DNA of 64,000 nt from G965233625 sp965233625 (GTDB taxonomy: Bacteria > Planctomycetota > Planctomycetia > Pirellulales > Pirellulaceae): assembly GCA_965233625.1 (NCBI GenBank), contig OZ247499.1:6944001-7008000 (forward strand). The letters run 5' to 3'. Of this stretch, positions 25,712-33,348 are shown piece by piece. The notes under the pieces were generated by a model that was not told the DNA's origin, searched no databases, and saw only the letters and a program-made list of their open reading frames with translations. Each line of letters starts with the position of its first letter. The first letter of the stretch is position 1. Position numbers and translations under genes: made by a program.

Positions 25712-26899
25712 ATGCCAGAAGTGTACAACCTGTATTCCGAATCCACCGACCAGCTCGATGTGCAGGCGATCCGCGATATCGCTGCCCGGCTGGGCGCCGG
25801 TGTCCGCGAAGCGAATGACGACAAAGGCTGGCAGTTGACCCTTGAATGGGAAGAAGGCCGGGTCGTCCTGAACGATATGCCCGCTGAAAGCGTGGAGCAG
25901 CATCTGCAGGAATTTGGCGGCTGGCTGGAACAGGTTTACGGGCAACATTTTGATCAGCATGGGGCCGCACTGCTCGACCGCATCCGCAACACGGGACTGG
26001 TCGTCGGCTTCTGGTGCGAACCTACAACGAAACAACATCCCGCCGCGAAAGACGCGTTACTGGCCATCGCCCAGGATATGCAGGCGCTGATGTTTTCACG
26101 CAACGCGCTGTATGACGACCACCGGCGGATGCTGCTCGATCCACGCTCGCTGAAGGCGCCGCCACAGGAGAAGCAGGAAGTGGAGCCGCCAACGGGCGAT
26201 CAACAGCCCACACCGGCACAACTTGCAAGATACGAACGCACGAAGAAACAACTGGAACAGCGTGGCGTACCGACGCTTTCGTACCCGTTGCTGACTGACG
26301 ACGATGCCTCAGCGAAAATCCGCACCGCCCAGGCGGTCGCCCACCGCTTGCAGGCGCTGAGCGTGGTGACGTTTCTGGCCGATGGCGGCCCACGCGACCG
26401 CACCATGCAACTGATTGAGCAGGCTGAACTGTGGCCGCATCTCAGCCCGGAGGAGCGCAGCTTCGTTGAAGCGGAATCGCCGCCGGAAGAGCAAGCGGCG
26501 GCGCTGCTGTGGCGGCTGGAAGATTTGTGGGGTCTTGCCTGGGCACTGGGCGAGATTGATTCGCTTGGCTGGCCTTCAGATCTCTGCGATGTGCCACGTC
26601 TGGTGGAAGTGCTGAAACGCAGTGACAGCGACCCGGACTATGCCGCCACCGCTGAACTGCGGCCCGTTGCTGAAATTCTCGACGCGCAGCATCTGACAAT
26701 GATGATTCACTGGGCGATCCGCGACGCCTGGATCAACAAGCAGCAGATTCCAGAAAACCTGGACTGGAGCGGCGACACGGCTGCCGTCCCCGTTGAACAA
26801 TGCCGGGCCGTGGGCGTGGTGGAGCACCGCCACCATGCGTTGAACTGGCTGATCTGCTTCGGCGGCGCGGACTGGGACGACGTGGATACGCCGACCTAA
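25712..26899 (+). CDS. DUF4272 domain protein
   Basis: A 395-residue cytoplasmic protein. The N-terminal half is a separate domain of unknown type. The C-terminal half (about 195-392) matches DUF4272 by pattern: AQAVAHRLQALSVV, LLWRLEDLWGLAWALG, DLCDVPRLVEVL, LDAQHLTMMIHWAIRDAW, and VVEHRHHALNWLICFG at the end. DUF4272 proteins have no established function. I chose ATG 25712 because an upstream ATG at 25691 adds only seven unsupported residues. It converges on sufS with a 16-base gap. Confidence 0.78.
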   Translation: MPEVYNLYSESTDQLDVQAIRDIAARLGAGVREANDDKGWQLTLEWEEGRVVLNDMPAESVEQHLQEFGGWLEQVYGQHFDQHGAALLDRIRNTGLVVGFWCEPTTKQHPAAKDALLAIAQDMQALMFSRNALYDDHRRMLLDPRSLKAPPQEKQEVEPPTGDQQPTPAQLARYERTKKQLEQRGVPTLSYPLLTDDDASAKIRTAQAVAHRLQALSVVTFLADGGPRDRTMQLIEQAELWPHLSPEERSFVEAESPPEEQAAALLWRLEDLWGLAWALGEIDSLGWPSDLCDVPRLVEVLKRSDSDPDYAATAELRPVAEILDAQHLTMMIHWAIRDAWINKQQIPENLDWSGDTAAVPVEQCRAVGVVEHRHHALNWLICFGGADWDDVDTPT

Positions 26900-26915
26900 G
26901 CGCGTAGTGTTGCCG

Positions 26916-28214
26916 TCACTTTTCAGACCGCTGCCGGCGTCTGCGTTTCTGGCTGAAGAAGGCCCGCACTTTCTGCACGCTCTCGATCAGCTGATCCACT
27001 TCTTCGACCGTGTTGTAGAAGTAGAAGCTGGCGCGGTTGCTGGCCGTGACGCCCATGATGTCGTGCAGCGGCATGGCGCAGTGGTGGCCGGCCCGGATGG
27101 CGATGCCGTCGCGATCCAGCAGCTGGGCTACATCGTGGGCATGCGGCCGGTTCATCACAAAGCTGACAATGCCTGCTTTTTCGGCGGGCGAAGGTCCGAA
27201 GAATTTCACCCCTTCAATCTGCGATAACCCGGCGTGTGCACGCTCTGTCAGCATCTTCTCATGGGCGGCGATCCGTTCCAGGCCAATGCCTTGCAGATAG
27301 TCAATCGCTGCGGTCAGAGCGATGGCCGGAACGATCGGCGGCGTACCGGCTTCAAACCGCGTGGGCAAGGCGGCCGGTTCAAAACCGTCCAGCCGTACCT
27401 GGCTGATCATGCTGCCGCCGCCCAGAAATGGCGGCATCTTTTCCAGCAGTTCTTCGCGTCCCCACAGCACCCCGACGCCGGAGGGGCCGAGCATTTTATG
27501 CCCGCTGAAGACGAAGAAATCGGCGCCTAGTTTCTGCACATCCACAACATCGTGCGGAGCGCTCTGTGCCCCGTCCACCAGCACCAGGGCGCCGGCGGCG
27601 TGCGCGGCCGCGATGATCGTTTCGAGCGGGGTAATCGTGCCGAGCACATTGGAAACCGCCGTGACGGCGACCATGCGGGTGCGGCTGGTGATGAGTTCAT
27701 CCAGCTTACTCAGATCCAGCAATCCGTCCGGCGTGACCGGGATAAACTTCACCACGCAGCCCGTCCGCTGCGCCAGTTGCTGCCAGGGCACGATGTTGGA
27801 GTGATGCTCCATCTGCGTGAGCAGAATCTCGTCACCCTGCTTCACAAATTCATCGCCCCAGCTGCGGGCAACCAGATTGATGGCCCCGGTGGCGCCGGTG
27901 GTGAAGATCACTTCGGGCAGGGCGCGGGCGTTGATGAACTCTTTGACTTTTTGCCGCGCTTCTTCAAAGCGGTCGGTAGCCTGTTCGCTAAGCCAATGAA
28001 TACCGCGATGCACGTTGGCGTAATGCTGCTCGTACATCCCGGAGATGGCGTCGATCACCTGACTGGGGCGTTGTGTCGAGGCGGCGTTGTCCAGATAGAT
28101 CAGCGGCTTGCCGTTGGGCTCAGTCTGCAGGATCGGAAAATCGCGGCGGATGCGTTCTACGTCCAGGGGGTCTGTCGTGTTGACGGAACTGCTGGCCACT
28201 TCCGGAGTGGACAT
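26916..28214 (-). CDS. sufS: Cysteine desulfurase SufS
   Basis: A 432-residue group II PLP enzyme (EC 2.8.1.7) that takes sulfur from cysteine for iron-sulfur cluster assembly. Motifs: YLDNAASTQRP, HRGIHWLSEQAT, TTGATGAINLVA, MEHHSNIVPWQQ, VLVDGAQSAPH, FSGHKMLGPSGVGVLWG (Schiff-base Lys), and RAGHHCAMP with the persulfide-carrying Cys. A short Arg/Lys-rich tail (SQKRRRRQRSEK) is unusual but C-terminal. The sufU gene lies directly upstream on the same strand, so sulfur is likely passed to SufU. Confidence 0.95.
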   Translation of the reverse strand: MSTPEVASSSVNTTDPLDVERIRRDFPILQTEPNGKPLIYLDNAASTQRPSQVIDAISGMYEQHYANVHRGIHWLSEQATDRFEEARQKVKEFINARALPEVIFTTGATGAINLVARSWGDEFVKQGDEILLTQMEHHSNIVPWQQLAQRTGCVVKFIPVTPDGLLDLSKLDELITSRTRMVAVTAVSNVLGTITPLETIIAAAHAAGALVLVDGAQSAPHDVVDVQKLGADFFVFSGHKMLGPSGVGVLWGREELLEKMPPFLGGGSMISQVRLDGFEPAALPTRFEAGTPPIVPAIALTAAIDYLQGIGLERIAAHEKMLTERAHAGLSQIEGVKFFGPSPAEKAGIVSFVMNRPHAHDVAQLLDRDGIAIRAGHHCAMPLHDIMGVTASNRASFYFYNTVEEVDQLIESVQKVRAFFSQKRRRRQRSEK

Positions 28215-28292
28215 GATGGACCTTCTAGCCGGCGTGCGGCTGTTATTTGAATGGCCAGTTTCTGCCTTCGTGGGGCAGTTAATGGCTGCTAA

Positions 28293-28736
28293 TTAAGATT
28301 CTTCACCGAGATTCGGCCCCAGAAAATGAGAGGAGCCAGAATCATCATCTCCATCTACCGGCGAGTGGACCGCTTCCTGCAACACCCGCCAGCCTAATAG
28401 GCAGCACTTCTGCCGGTTGGGGGTCAGCTTGGCTTGAAATAGGTCAAGCATGTGGGTGGCGGAAAACTCTTTGAGCTGCTCAAGGGTCTTGCCCTCGACG
28501 GCTTCCACCAGCATCGAAGCTGAAGCCTGACTGATGCAGCAACCGTCGCCGTCGAACCAGGCTTCTTTGACCACGTCGTCTTCAATCCGCAGGTCAATCA
28601 GCACCTTATCTCCGCACAACGGATTGTTGCCCGACTGCGAATGGGTGGCGTGATCGCAACGGCCGTTGTTATACGGATCTTCGTAGTGATCCAGCACGTG
28701 TTCCTGATAGATTTCTTCTTCGCTGGTTGGCTGCAT
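28293..28736 (-). CDS. sufU: SufU-type iron-sulfur assembly sulfur acceptor/scaffold
   Basis: A 147-residue NifU/IscU-fold protein. The three conserved Cys sites are present: NPLCGDKV, GDGCCISQAS, and QKCCLLGW; the Asp between them (FDGDG) fits SufU, which binds zinc and accepts sulfur from SufS. I chose ATG 28736, where family homology begins (EEIYQEHVLDHYEDP); the frame extends upstream to 28868 without similarity. It precedes sufS by 78 bases. Other SUF genes (sufBCD) are not in this window. Confidence 0.9.
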   Translation of the reverse strand: MQPTSEEEIYQEHVLDHYEDPYNNGRCDHATHSQSGNNPLCGDKVLIDLRIEDDVVKEAWFDGDGCCISQASASMLVEAVEGKTLEQLKEFSATHMLDLFQAKLTPNRQKCCLLGWRVLQEAVHSPVDGDDDSGSSHFLGPNLGEES

Positions 28737-29112
28737 GGCAGTGTCCGCTGGCAGTGATAGCGGGTGAAAAAATAGCGTGTCATTGTCAGATATCGAACCG
28801 CGACAAGTGGTCTGAACCACCTTGCAGCCCGCACATTCCACTATACGTGCCCCCCCGGAACCCGGCAAGGCAGCCCGCTTGGGCAGTGGCGGTTGAAGCA
28901 GTTACGGTGCCAGATAATCCACCGCTGTTATAGCGTCGCTGGCGCCGGATGACCCGTAAAACAATCTTGACACTCCTGACGAAACATCGACAATTCTCTT
29001 TCGTTCGAGCCACGAGGACACCCGCTCGATTCAAACCGGAACGGAATCCGGTATCGTGCGACCCAGGAAGAAGGTCCCGTCGGCAGCACACTGAGGCAAG
29101 GAGGCCTTGGCC

Positions 29113-30657
29113 ATGCAGCGTACTTTGCAACGCGCCGGTGTAGCGCTACGTCAGCTACTTCCGCAGGCTCGCTTTTATGGCGGGCAGGAAGTCTATGTCA
29201 CGTCCTGTTGCAGTGATTCCCGCCACTGCCAGCCGGGCGACCTCTTTGTGGCGATTGTTGGCAACGATTTAGATGGCCACGACTACATCGCCGAGGCTGT
29301 TCAGGCAGGCGCTTCCGCCATTCTGTCTGAAAGGCTGATCATCTGCGAAGTGCCCGTCGTTATCGTGGACGACACGCGGCAGGCTTACGGTGAACTCTGC
29401 CAGAAACTGGCCGGCCTACCATGCACGCAGATGCGGACGTTCGGCGTGGCAGGCTCAAGCGGTAAGACAACCACCAGCATGCTGCTGGCCTCCATTCTGG
29501 ATGAAGCCGGCCGGGCAAACGGCTTCGTCACGTCGATGGGTTTTTCCGACGGAGTGGAACCCGCCCTGAATGAGAACAACGCCCCGTCGCCTGCCGCCCA
29601 GGCAACCTGGCTGGCGCGGATGGCGGCAAACGGGTGCAAAGACGCCATTGTCGAAACATCGGCGATCGGTCTTTCGCAACACGCACATGCCGGTGAACAA
29701 TTTGATGCGGCGATTTTGACGAACATCAAACCGCAGGACCTGGATCATCACAATTCCGTTGAGAATTATCACGAAGCACAGGCCCGGATCTTCAAGTTAC
29801 TGAAGCCCCACGGCTACGCCGTGATCAATGCCGATGATCCCGGATCGGCGGAGATGCTCAAAGAACTGGATAACCCGGTCATCACGGTCGGTATCCATCA
29901 GGAGGCGGAAGTGACGGCGACCGTGGTTGAGCGGTTGCCCAGCGAGCAGACCTTTCTGCTGCACGCCGGTAACGAATCCGCCCCCGTGCGGACAGAGATG
30001 ATCGGCGACCATCACATCTATAACTGCCTGACCGCGGCCGCTACGGGGCTGGTTGCGGGTATCGACCTGCCGACGGTTGTGCGGGGCATTGAGAAATCAA
30101 GCAGCCTGCCCGGACGCATGGAGCGGCTGGAATGCGGCCAGAACTTCAACGTGTACGTGGATCAGGCAGGCACGCCCAATACGATGATCGCCAGTCTGAA
30201 AGCCATCCGGCAGGTCACGCGCGGCAGGACCATCTGCGTGTTCGGCGCCGAGGGCGATACCGATGCTTCGCAGCGGCCATTGCTGGGACGGATTGCTGAG
30301 AAGTCCAGCGACTGGGCGATCATCACCAGCGACAATCCCGGCGCTGAACCGGCGCTGCAAATTGCCCACGATATTCTCGATGGTTTCAGCGATCCCAGCA
30401 AAGCGCACATTCTGCCCAACCGGGCCGAAGCGATCCGCCTGGCCCTGAAGTCCGCCCGCGCTGGCGATTCGATTCTGATTGCTGGCAAAGGCCACGCCAC
30501 CGTTCAGCGTACGGCGAACGGCCCCCAGCCGCATGATGACCGCCTGGTCGCGCGTGAATGGCTTTACAAGAACGCGCGTGAAGAATCGGCCTTGGAAGAG
30601 CCGGGCGTTCATCATCGCGAAGACGCCTTTCCGCTACGAATTTACCGCGGCGAATAA
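29113..30657 (+). CDS. MurE-like Mur ligase family protein with degenerate active site
   Basis: A 514-residue three-domain Mur ligase most like UDP-MurNAc-tripeptide synthetase MurE (cytoplasmic, peptidoglycan synthesis). The P-loop is kept (GVAGSSGKTTT, Lys118). Two hallmark positions differ: in NSVENYHEAQARIF the carbamylated Lys of MurE (E. coli Lys224) is Gln223, and the DNPR motif that reads diaminopimelate is DNPGAEP, Arg to Gly. So normal DAP ligation is doubtful; a changed substrate or lost activity is inferred. ATG 29113 has AAGGAGG eight bases upstream. A MurF-like gene follows by 90 bases. Confidence 0.82.
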   Translation: MQRTLQRAGVALRQLLPQARFYGGQEVYVTSCCSDSRHCQPGDLFVAIVGNDLDGHDYIAEAVQAGASAILSERLIICEVPVVIVDDTRQAYGELCQKLAGLPCTQMRTFGVAGSSGKTTTSMLLASILDEAGRANGFVTSMGFSDGVEPALNENNAPSPAAQATWLARMAANGCKDAIVETSAIGLSQHAHAGEQFDAAILTNIKPQDLDHHNSVENYHEAQARIFKLLKPHGYAVINADDPGSAEMLKELDNPVITVGIHQEAEVTATVVERLPSEQTFLLHAGNESAPVRTEMIGDHHIYNCLTAAATGLVAGIDLPTVVRGIEKSSSLPGRMERLECGQNFNVYVDQAGTPNTMIASLKAIRQVTRGRTICVFGAEGDTDASQRPLLGRIAEKSSDWAIITSDNPGAEPALQIAHDILDGFSDPSKAHILPNRAEAIRLALKSARAGDSILIAGKGHATVQRTANGPQPHDDRLVAREWLYKNAREESALEEPGVHHREDAFPLRIYRGE

Positions 30658-30747
30658 CGCCGCAATGAAGCCTTAGCGCATTACGCCTGACGAAGCGTTG
30701 CACCGGGGCTGCCCGCACCTGTTTTCTGAATTTGCGGAGTAAGCACG

Positions 30748-32097
30748 ATGGAACAACTGACCATTTCCGATATCGCCCGGATCTCTGGCGGCGCTGTAAA
30801 ACTGGGCGACTTGCCGCCGCTGGGCGGTGAGCTTGAACCCGTAAATCGCATCGTCGTCGATAGCCGCGATGTCCGTCACGGCGACCTGTTCTGGGCGATG
30901 CCCGGCGGCGAAGTGTACGCCGAAGATGCGTTCTCCCGCGGCGCCCTGGGTGTCGTCACTTCTGGCAGACACGTTGAGCCGTGGGCGGGGAAATTCAGCC
31001 TGCTTGTCGATGACACAAAATGGTCACTCTGGCAGCTGGCAGCCGCTTTGCGACGGCGTTTTCAGGGCGAAGTGATCGCCGTGGCGGGCGACGACCGCTC
31101 TTCAACGCGGATGCTCATTCAGCAATCGCTGGGACCGTTGCTGACACCCTCAGAGCTTCCTGCCTCCGCGCGTGGCAACGGCCAGGCGGTGGCGACGTCG
31201 CTGGCGATGACGACGTTGCAGCCCGATGACAGTTTTTGCAGCGTGGAAGTCGCCGCAGATCTTGAACCGCAACTGCGTTCAACCGCCCACATGTGCCAGC
31301 CGGGCGTCGTGCTGCTGACATCGCACTGCGAGGTGACCGTTGACACATTACTGTCACAGAAGCCGGCCGTCGCGATTGCCGCGGGCGACAACCAGTCGCT
31401 TCGTCGCCGCATTGAGCAGCGTGCGGGCGATACAAACGTCGTTTTTGTGGGCCGCGATTCCAGCAATCAGCTTGTGGCGGAGAATATTTCCTGCCGCGAC
31501 GGCAAACTGCTATTTACAGTTTCAGGCGTTCCCTTTAGTGTCCGCCTGTTCGGTCGGCGATACTTATTGCCGGCGCTGACAGCGATTGCTCTGGGCCAGT
31601 ATTTCGGCCGTAGCATCCGTGAAATGGCTGACGCCCTTGCGGAGATTTCGCCACCAGCGCTGCAATGCGAAGTGACGCCCGGCGACTACTGCACGGTCAT
31701 CAGCGACTGTTTACGGGAAGGCCCGGCAGCGGTCGAAGAGGCGTTGCAGATGCTTCGTGAATATCCGGCAAAACGGCGGATCGTGGTGTGCGGAAAACTT
31801 CCGCCCGCTTCAGCCGCCAGCCTGGTTACGCGTTGCGGAGCCGACGAACTGATTGCCTGTGGAGAAGGCGCCGGTGAGACCATCGCCAACGCCTGCGAAG
31901 CGGGAATGCCTGTTGCTGTGACGCACTTATGTCACAATACAGACGATGCCTACCAGGCATTGATGGAAAGACTTCAGCCCGGCGATGCGGTGCTGGTTCG
32001 CGGTTCGGCCGCGGCCGGTTTTCACCACCTTGCCGAAGCTCTAAAAAAACACGCACAACATCCGGAGAAGCACGCCACGCTGCCCGCAGCGTCTTGA
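30748..32097 (+). CDS. MurF-like Mur ligase family protein lacking the ATP-binding P-loop
   Basis: A 449-residue protein with the MurF three-domain plan: N-terminal DSRDVRHGDLFWAMPG block, central domain, and C-terminal domain with DCLREGPAAVEEALQML and PGDAVLVRGSAAAGF (the MurF VLxKGSxxxxM block). The P-loop, normally GxxGKT/S, reads VAGDDRSSTRM (residues 113-122), with no Gly-Lys-Thr. ATP use by the standard mechanism is therefore unlikely. A GGAG site precedes the start. It pairs with the upstream MurE-like gene, which is also altered, so the two probably evolved together into a non-canonical role. Confidence 0.8.
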   Translation: MEQLTISDIARISGGAVKLGDLPPLGGELEPVNRIVVDSRDVRHGDLFWAMPGGEVYAEDAFSRGALGVVTSGRHVEPWAGKFSLLVDDTKWSLWQLAAALRRRFQGEVIAVAGDDRSSTRMLIQQSLGPLLTPSELPASARGNGQAVATSLAMTTLQPDDSFCSVEVAADLEPQLRSTAHMCQPGVVLLTSHCEVTVDTLLSQKPAVAIAAGDNQSLRRRIEQRAGDTNVVFVGRDSSNQLVAENISCRDGKLLFTVSGVPFSVRLFGRRYLLPALTAIALGQYFGRSIREMADALAEISPPALQCEVTPGDYCTVISDCLREGPAAVEEALQMLREYPAKRRIVVCGKLPPASAASLVTRCGADELIACGEGAGETIANACEAGMPVAVTHLCHNTDDAYQALMERLQPGDAVLVRGSAAAGFHHLAEALKKHAQHPEKHATLPAAS

Positions 32098-32247
32098 CTG
32101 GCGACACAATAAATTGAGGTTCCGCCGTTGGCATCGCTTTGCGGGAAGACGATGCCGCCCTCCCTCCTGGGCCGGAGCATTACCTTGCTGAACATATGGT
32201 TTCTGGGTCAACCAGTTCAGCAGGCGCTTCACGGCGGAACTTATGAC

Positions 32248-32281
32248 TGGCGGCAGCGCGGCTTTTGCAACGCTGCCGCCA
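32248..32281 (+). other. Intergenic hairpin, part of a possible structured RNA
   Basis: TGGCGGCAGCG pairs perfectly with CGCTGCCGCCA around a 12-base loop. It stands 10 bases before the strong terminator at 32291. The 150 bases between the MurF-like stop (32097) and this hairpin hold no convincing gene, so a long 3' UTR or small RNA ending at the terminator is possible. Confidence 0.45.
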
Positions 32282-32290
32282 GGGAACAAC

Positions 32291-32337
32291 GCAGGGGCGA
32301 GTGTCAGACTTAGACACTCGCCCCTGCGGCTTTTTCT
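32291..32337 (+). terminator. Strong Rho-independent terminator
   Basis: GCAGGGGCGAGTGTC (32291-32305) pairs perfectly with GACACTCGCCCCTGC (32313-32327), a 15-base-pair stem with a 7-base loop, followed by GGCTTTTTCTTG. It lies about 195 bases after the MurF-like gene and before the end of the convergent RDD gene. Confidence 0.9.
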
Positions 32338-32367
32338 TGTCAGGCTGTTCTGCTAAAACGCGGATTT

Positions 32368-32964
32368 CTACCGTGTCTTGATCACGCGTGTGCCGGACAA
32401 AGAGTCGTGCCAACCGACGGGTTCTTTACCCAGGAAAGAGAAAGCCTCAAACGGAATAAAGCGGGCGGCTGTCCGGCCAAGCACCTGGCCGAAGGTGGGT
32501 GGCCCGCCATCTTCTCTGACCACTTTCGTGCCGGTGATAAGCTTACCAATGGTGCGGTGGCCCAGGCTTTCGGCAATGGCGAAGTAAAAGATGATGATGA
32601 CAATGCCGAGAAGGGTTGCCGCTAGTTCTAGTCCATTGAGTTGCTCTTCGTTCATTTCCCGGCCGTTGGCGGCGAAGTAGAGCGCGACTAAGAACCCCAG
32701 GACAAAGCCCATCAGGTTTGAAAGCACGAATGTGGCAATTTTGTCAATCACAAGGTTCGCAAGTCTCTGCCCGGAAGATGCCAATTGATAAGACGCCGGT
32801 CCTTCGCTCTTGATTTCAATCTGCATGGGCGCTGGTGAGCTGTACGGATTGGTGTCCGAGCTTACGGATACAGCCGTTTTGTCGATCCGTTCGCCGCACG
32901 ATTTACAGAACGTAACTGTGCCTGGAACCTCGTCGCCGCATTGTGGACAAGTTAGCGTCGCCAT
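32368..32964 (-). CDS. RDD family membrane protein with zinc ribbon
   Basis: A 198-residue protein. A zinc ribbon at the N terminus (Cys6, Cys9, Cys20, Cys23) is followed by a linker and an RDD domain: QRLANLVIDKIATF (the Arg-Asp-type first helix), a central hydrophobic helix, FYFAIAESLGHRTIGKLITG and VVREDGGPPTFGQVLGRTAAR. RDD proteins are inner-membrane proteins, some linked to ion transport, most uncharacterised. It stands alone, divergent from clpB. Confidence 0.85.
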   Translation of the reverse strand: MATLTCPQCGDEVPGTVTFCKSCGERIDKTAVSVSSDTNPYSSPAPMQIEIKSEGPASYQLASSGQRLANLVIDKIATFVLSNLMGFVLGFLVALYFAANGREMNEEQLNGLELAATLLGIVIIIFYFAIAESLGHRTIGKLITGTKVVREDGGPPTFGQVLGRTAARFIPFEAFSFLGKEPVGWHDSLSGTRVIKTR

Positions 32965-33348
32965 GGACCGCGCCCTTTGCTCTGTGGAGAAACTTGAATG
33001 CCTGGATTATGGCGTCAAAATTCTGCGATAACAACTCGCACAGACGCGTGTTGCGATAACTCTGCGTTCCATGGCAAAACCTGTAACTTTGTGTAACCTG
33101 CCGCATCTAACCTATGGCGGTGTGGAGATTCGACACACCATGGCGACCTAGCCAAAGACGTGTTGATACACCCTGGTCTGAATGCAGGACACATCCGTAA
33201 AATGCATCTGGCCGGGAGTAGGTGCGTCTGGTTTTGCAGTCGTACCCGCCCTCCAGACCTTTCGTCCGCGACATTTGGCTGCGGGCGCCTTACCTTCCTA
33301 CTACGGCGTTCGCCGTGGTGAATCAATAACCCTTTCCGGGATCTCAAT
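32965..33348. other. Intergenic leader between RDD and clpB genes
   Basis: A 384-base divergent gap that should hold the clpB promoter. A small GGTGTG/CACACC hairpin is near 33119-33139. I found no CIRCE operator (TTAGCACTC-N9-GAGTGCTAA) and no convincing heat-shock sigma promoter, and no gene. Confidence 0.5.

Noticed and set aside
32128..32313. 61-codon plus-strand frame between the MurF-like gene and the terminator
   Set aside because: It starts with TTG, has no good ribosome binding site and ends inside the terminator loop; the region looks structural rather than coding.
32965..33348. CIRCE or other heat-shock operator before clpB
   Set aside because: No TTAGCACTC/GAGTGCTAA inverted repeat is present.
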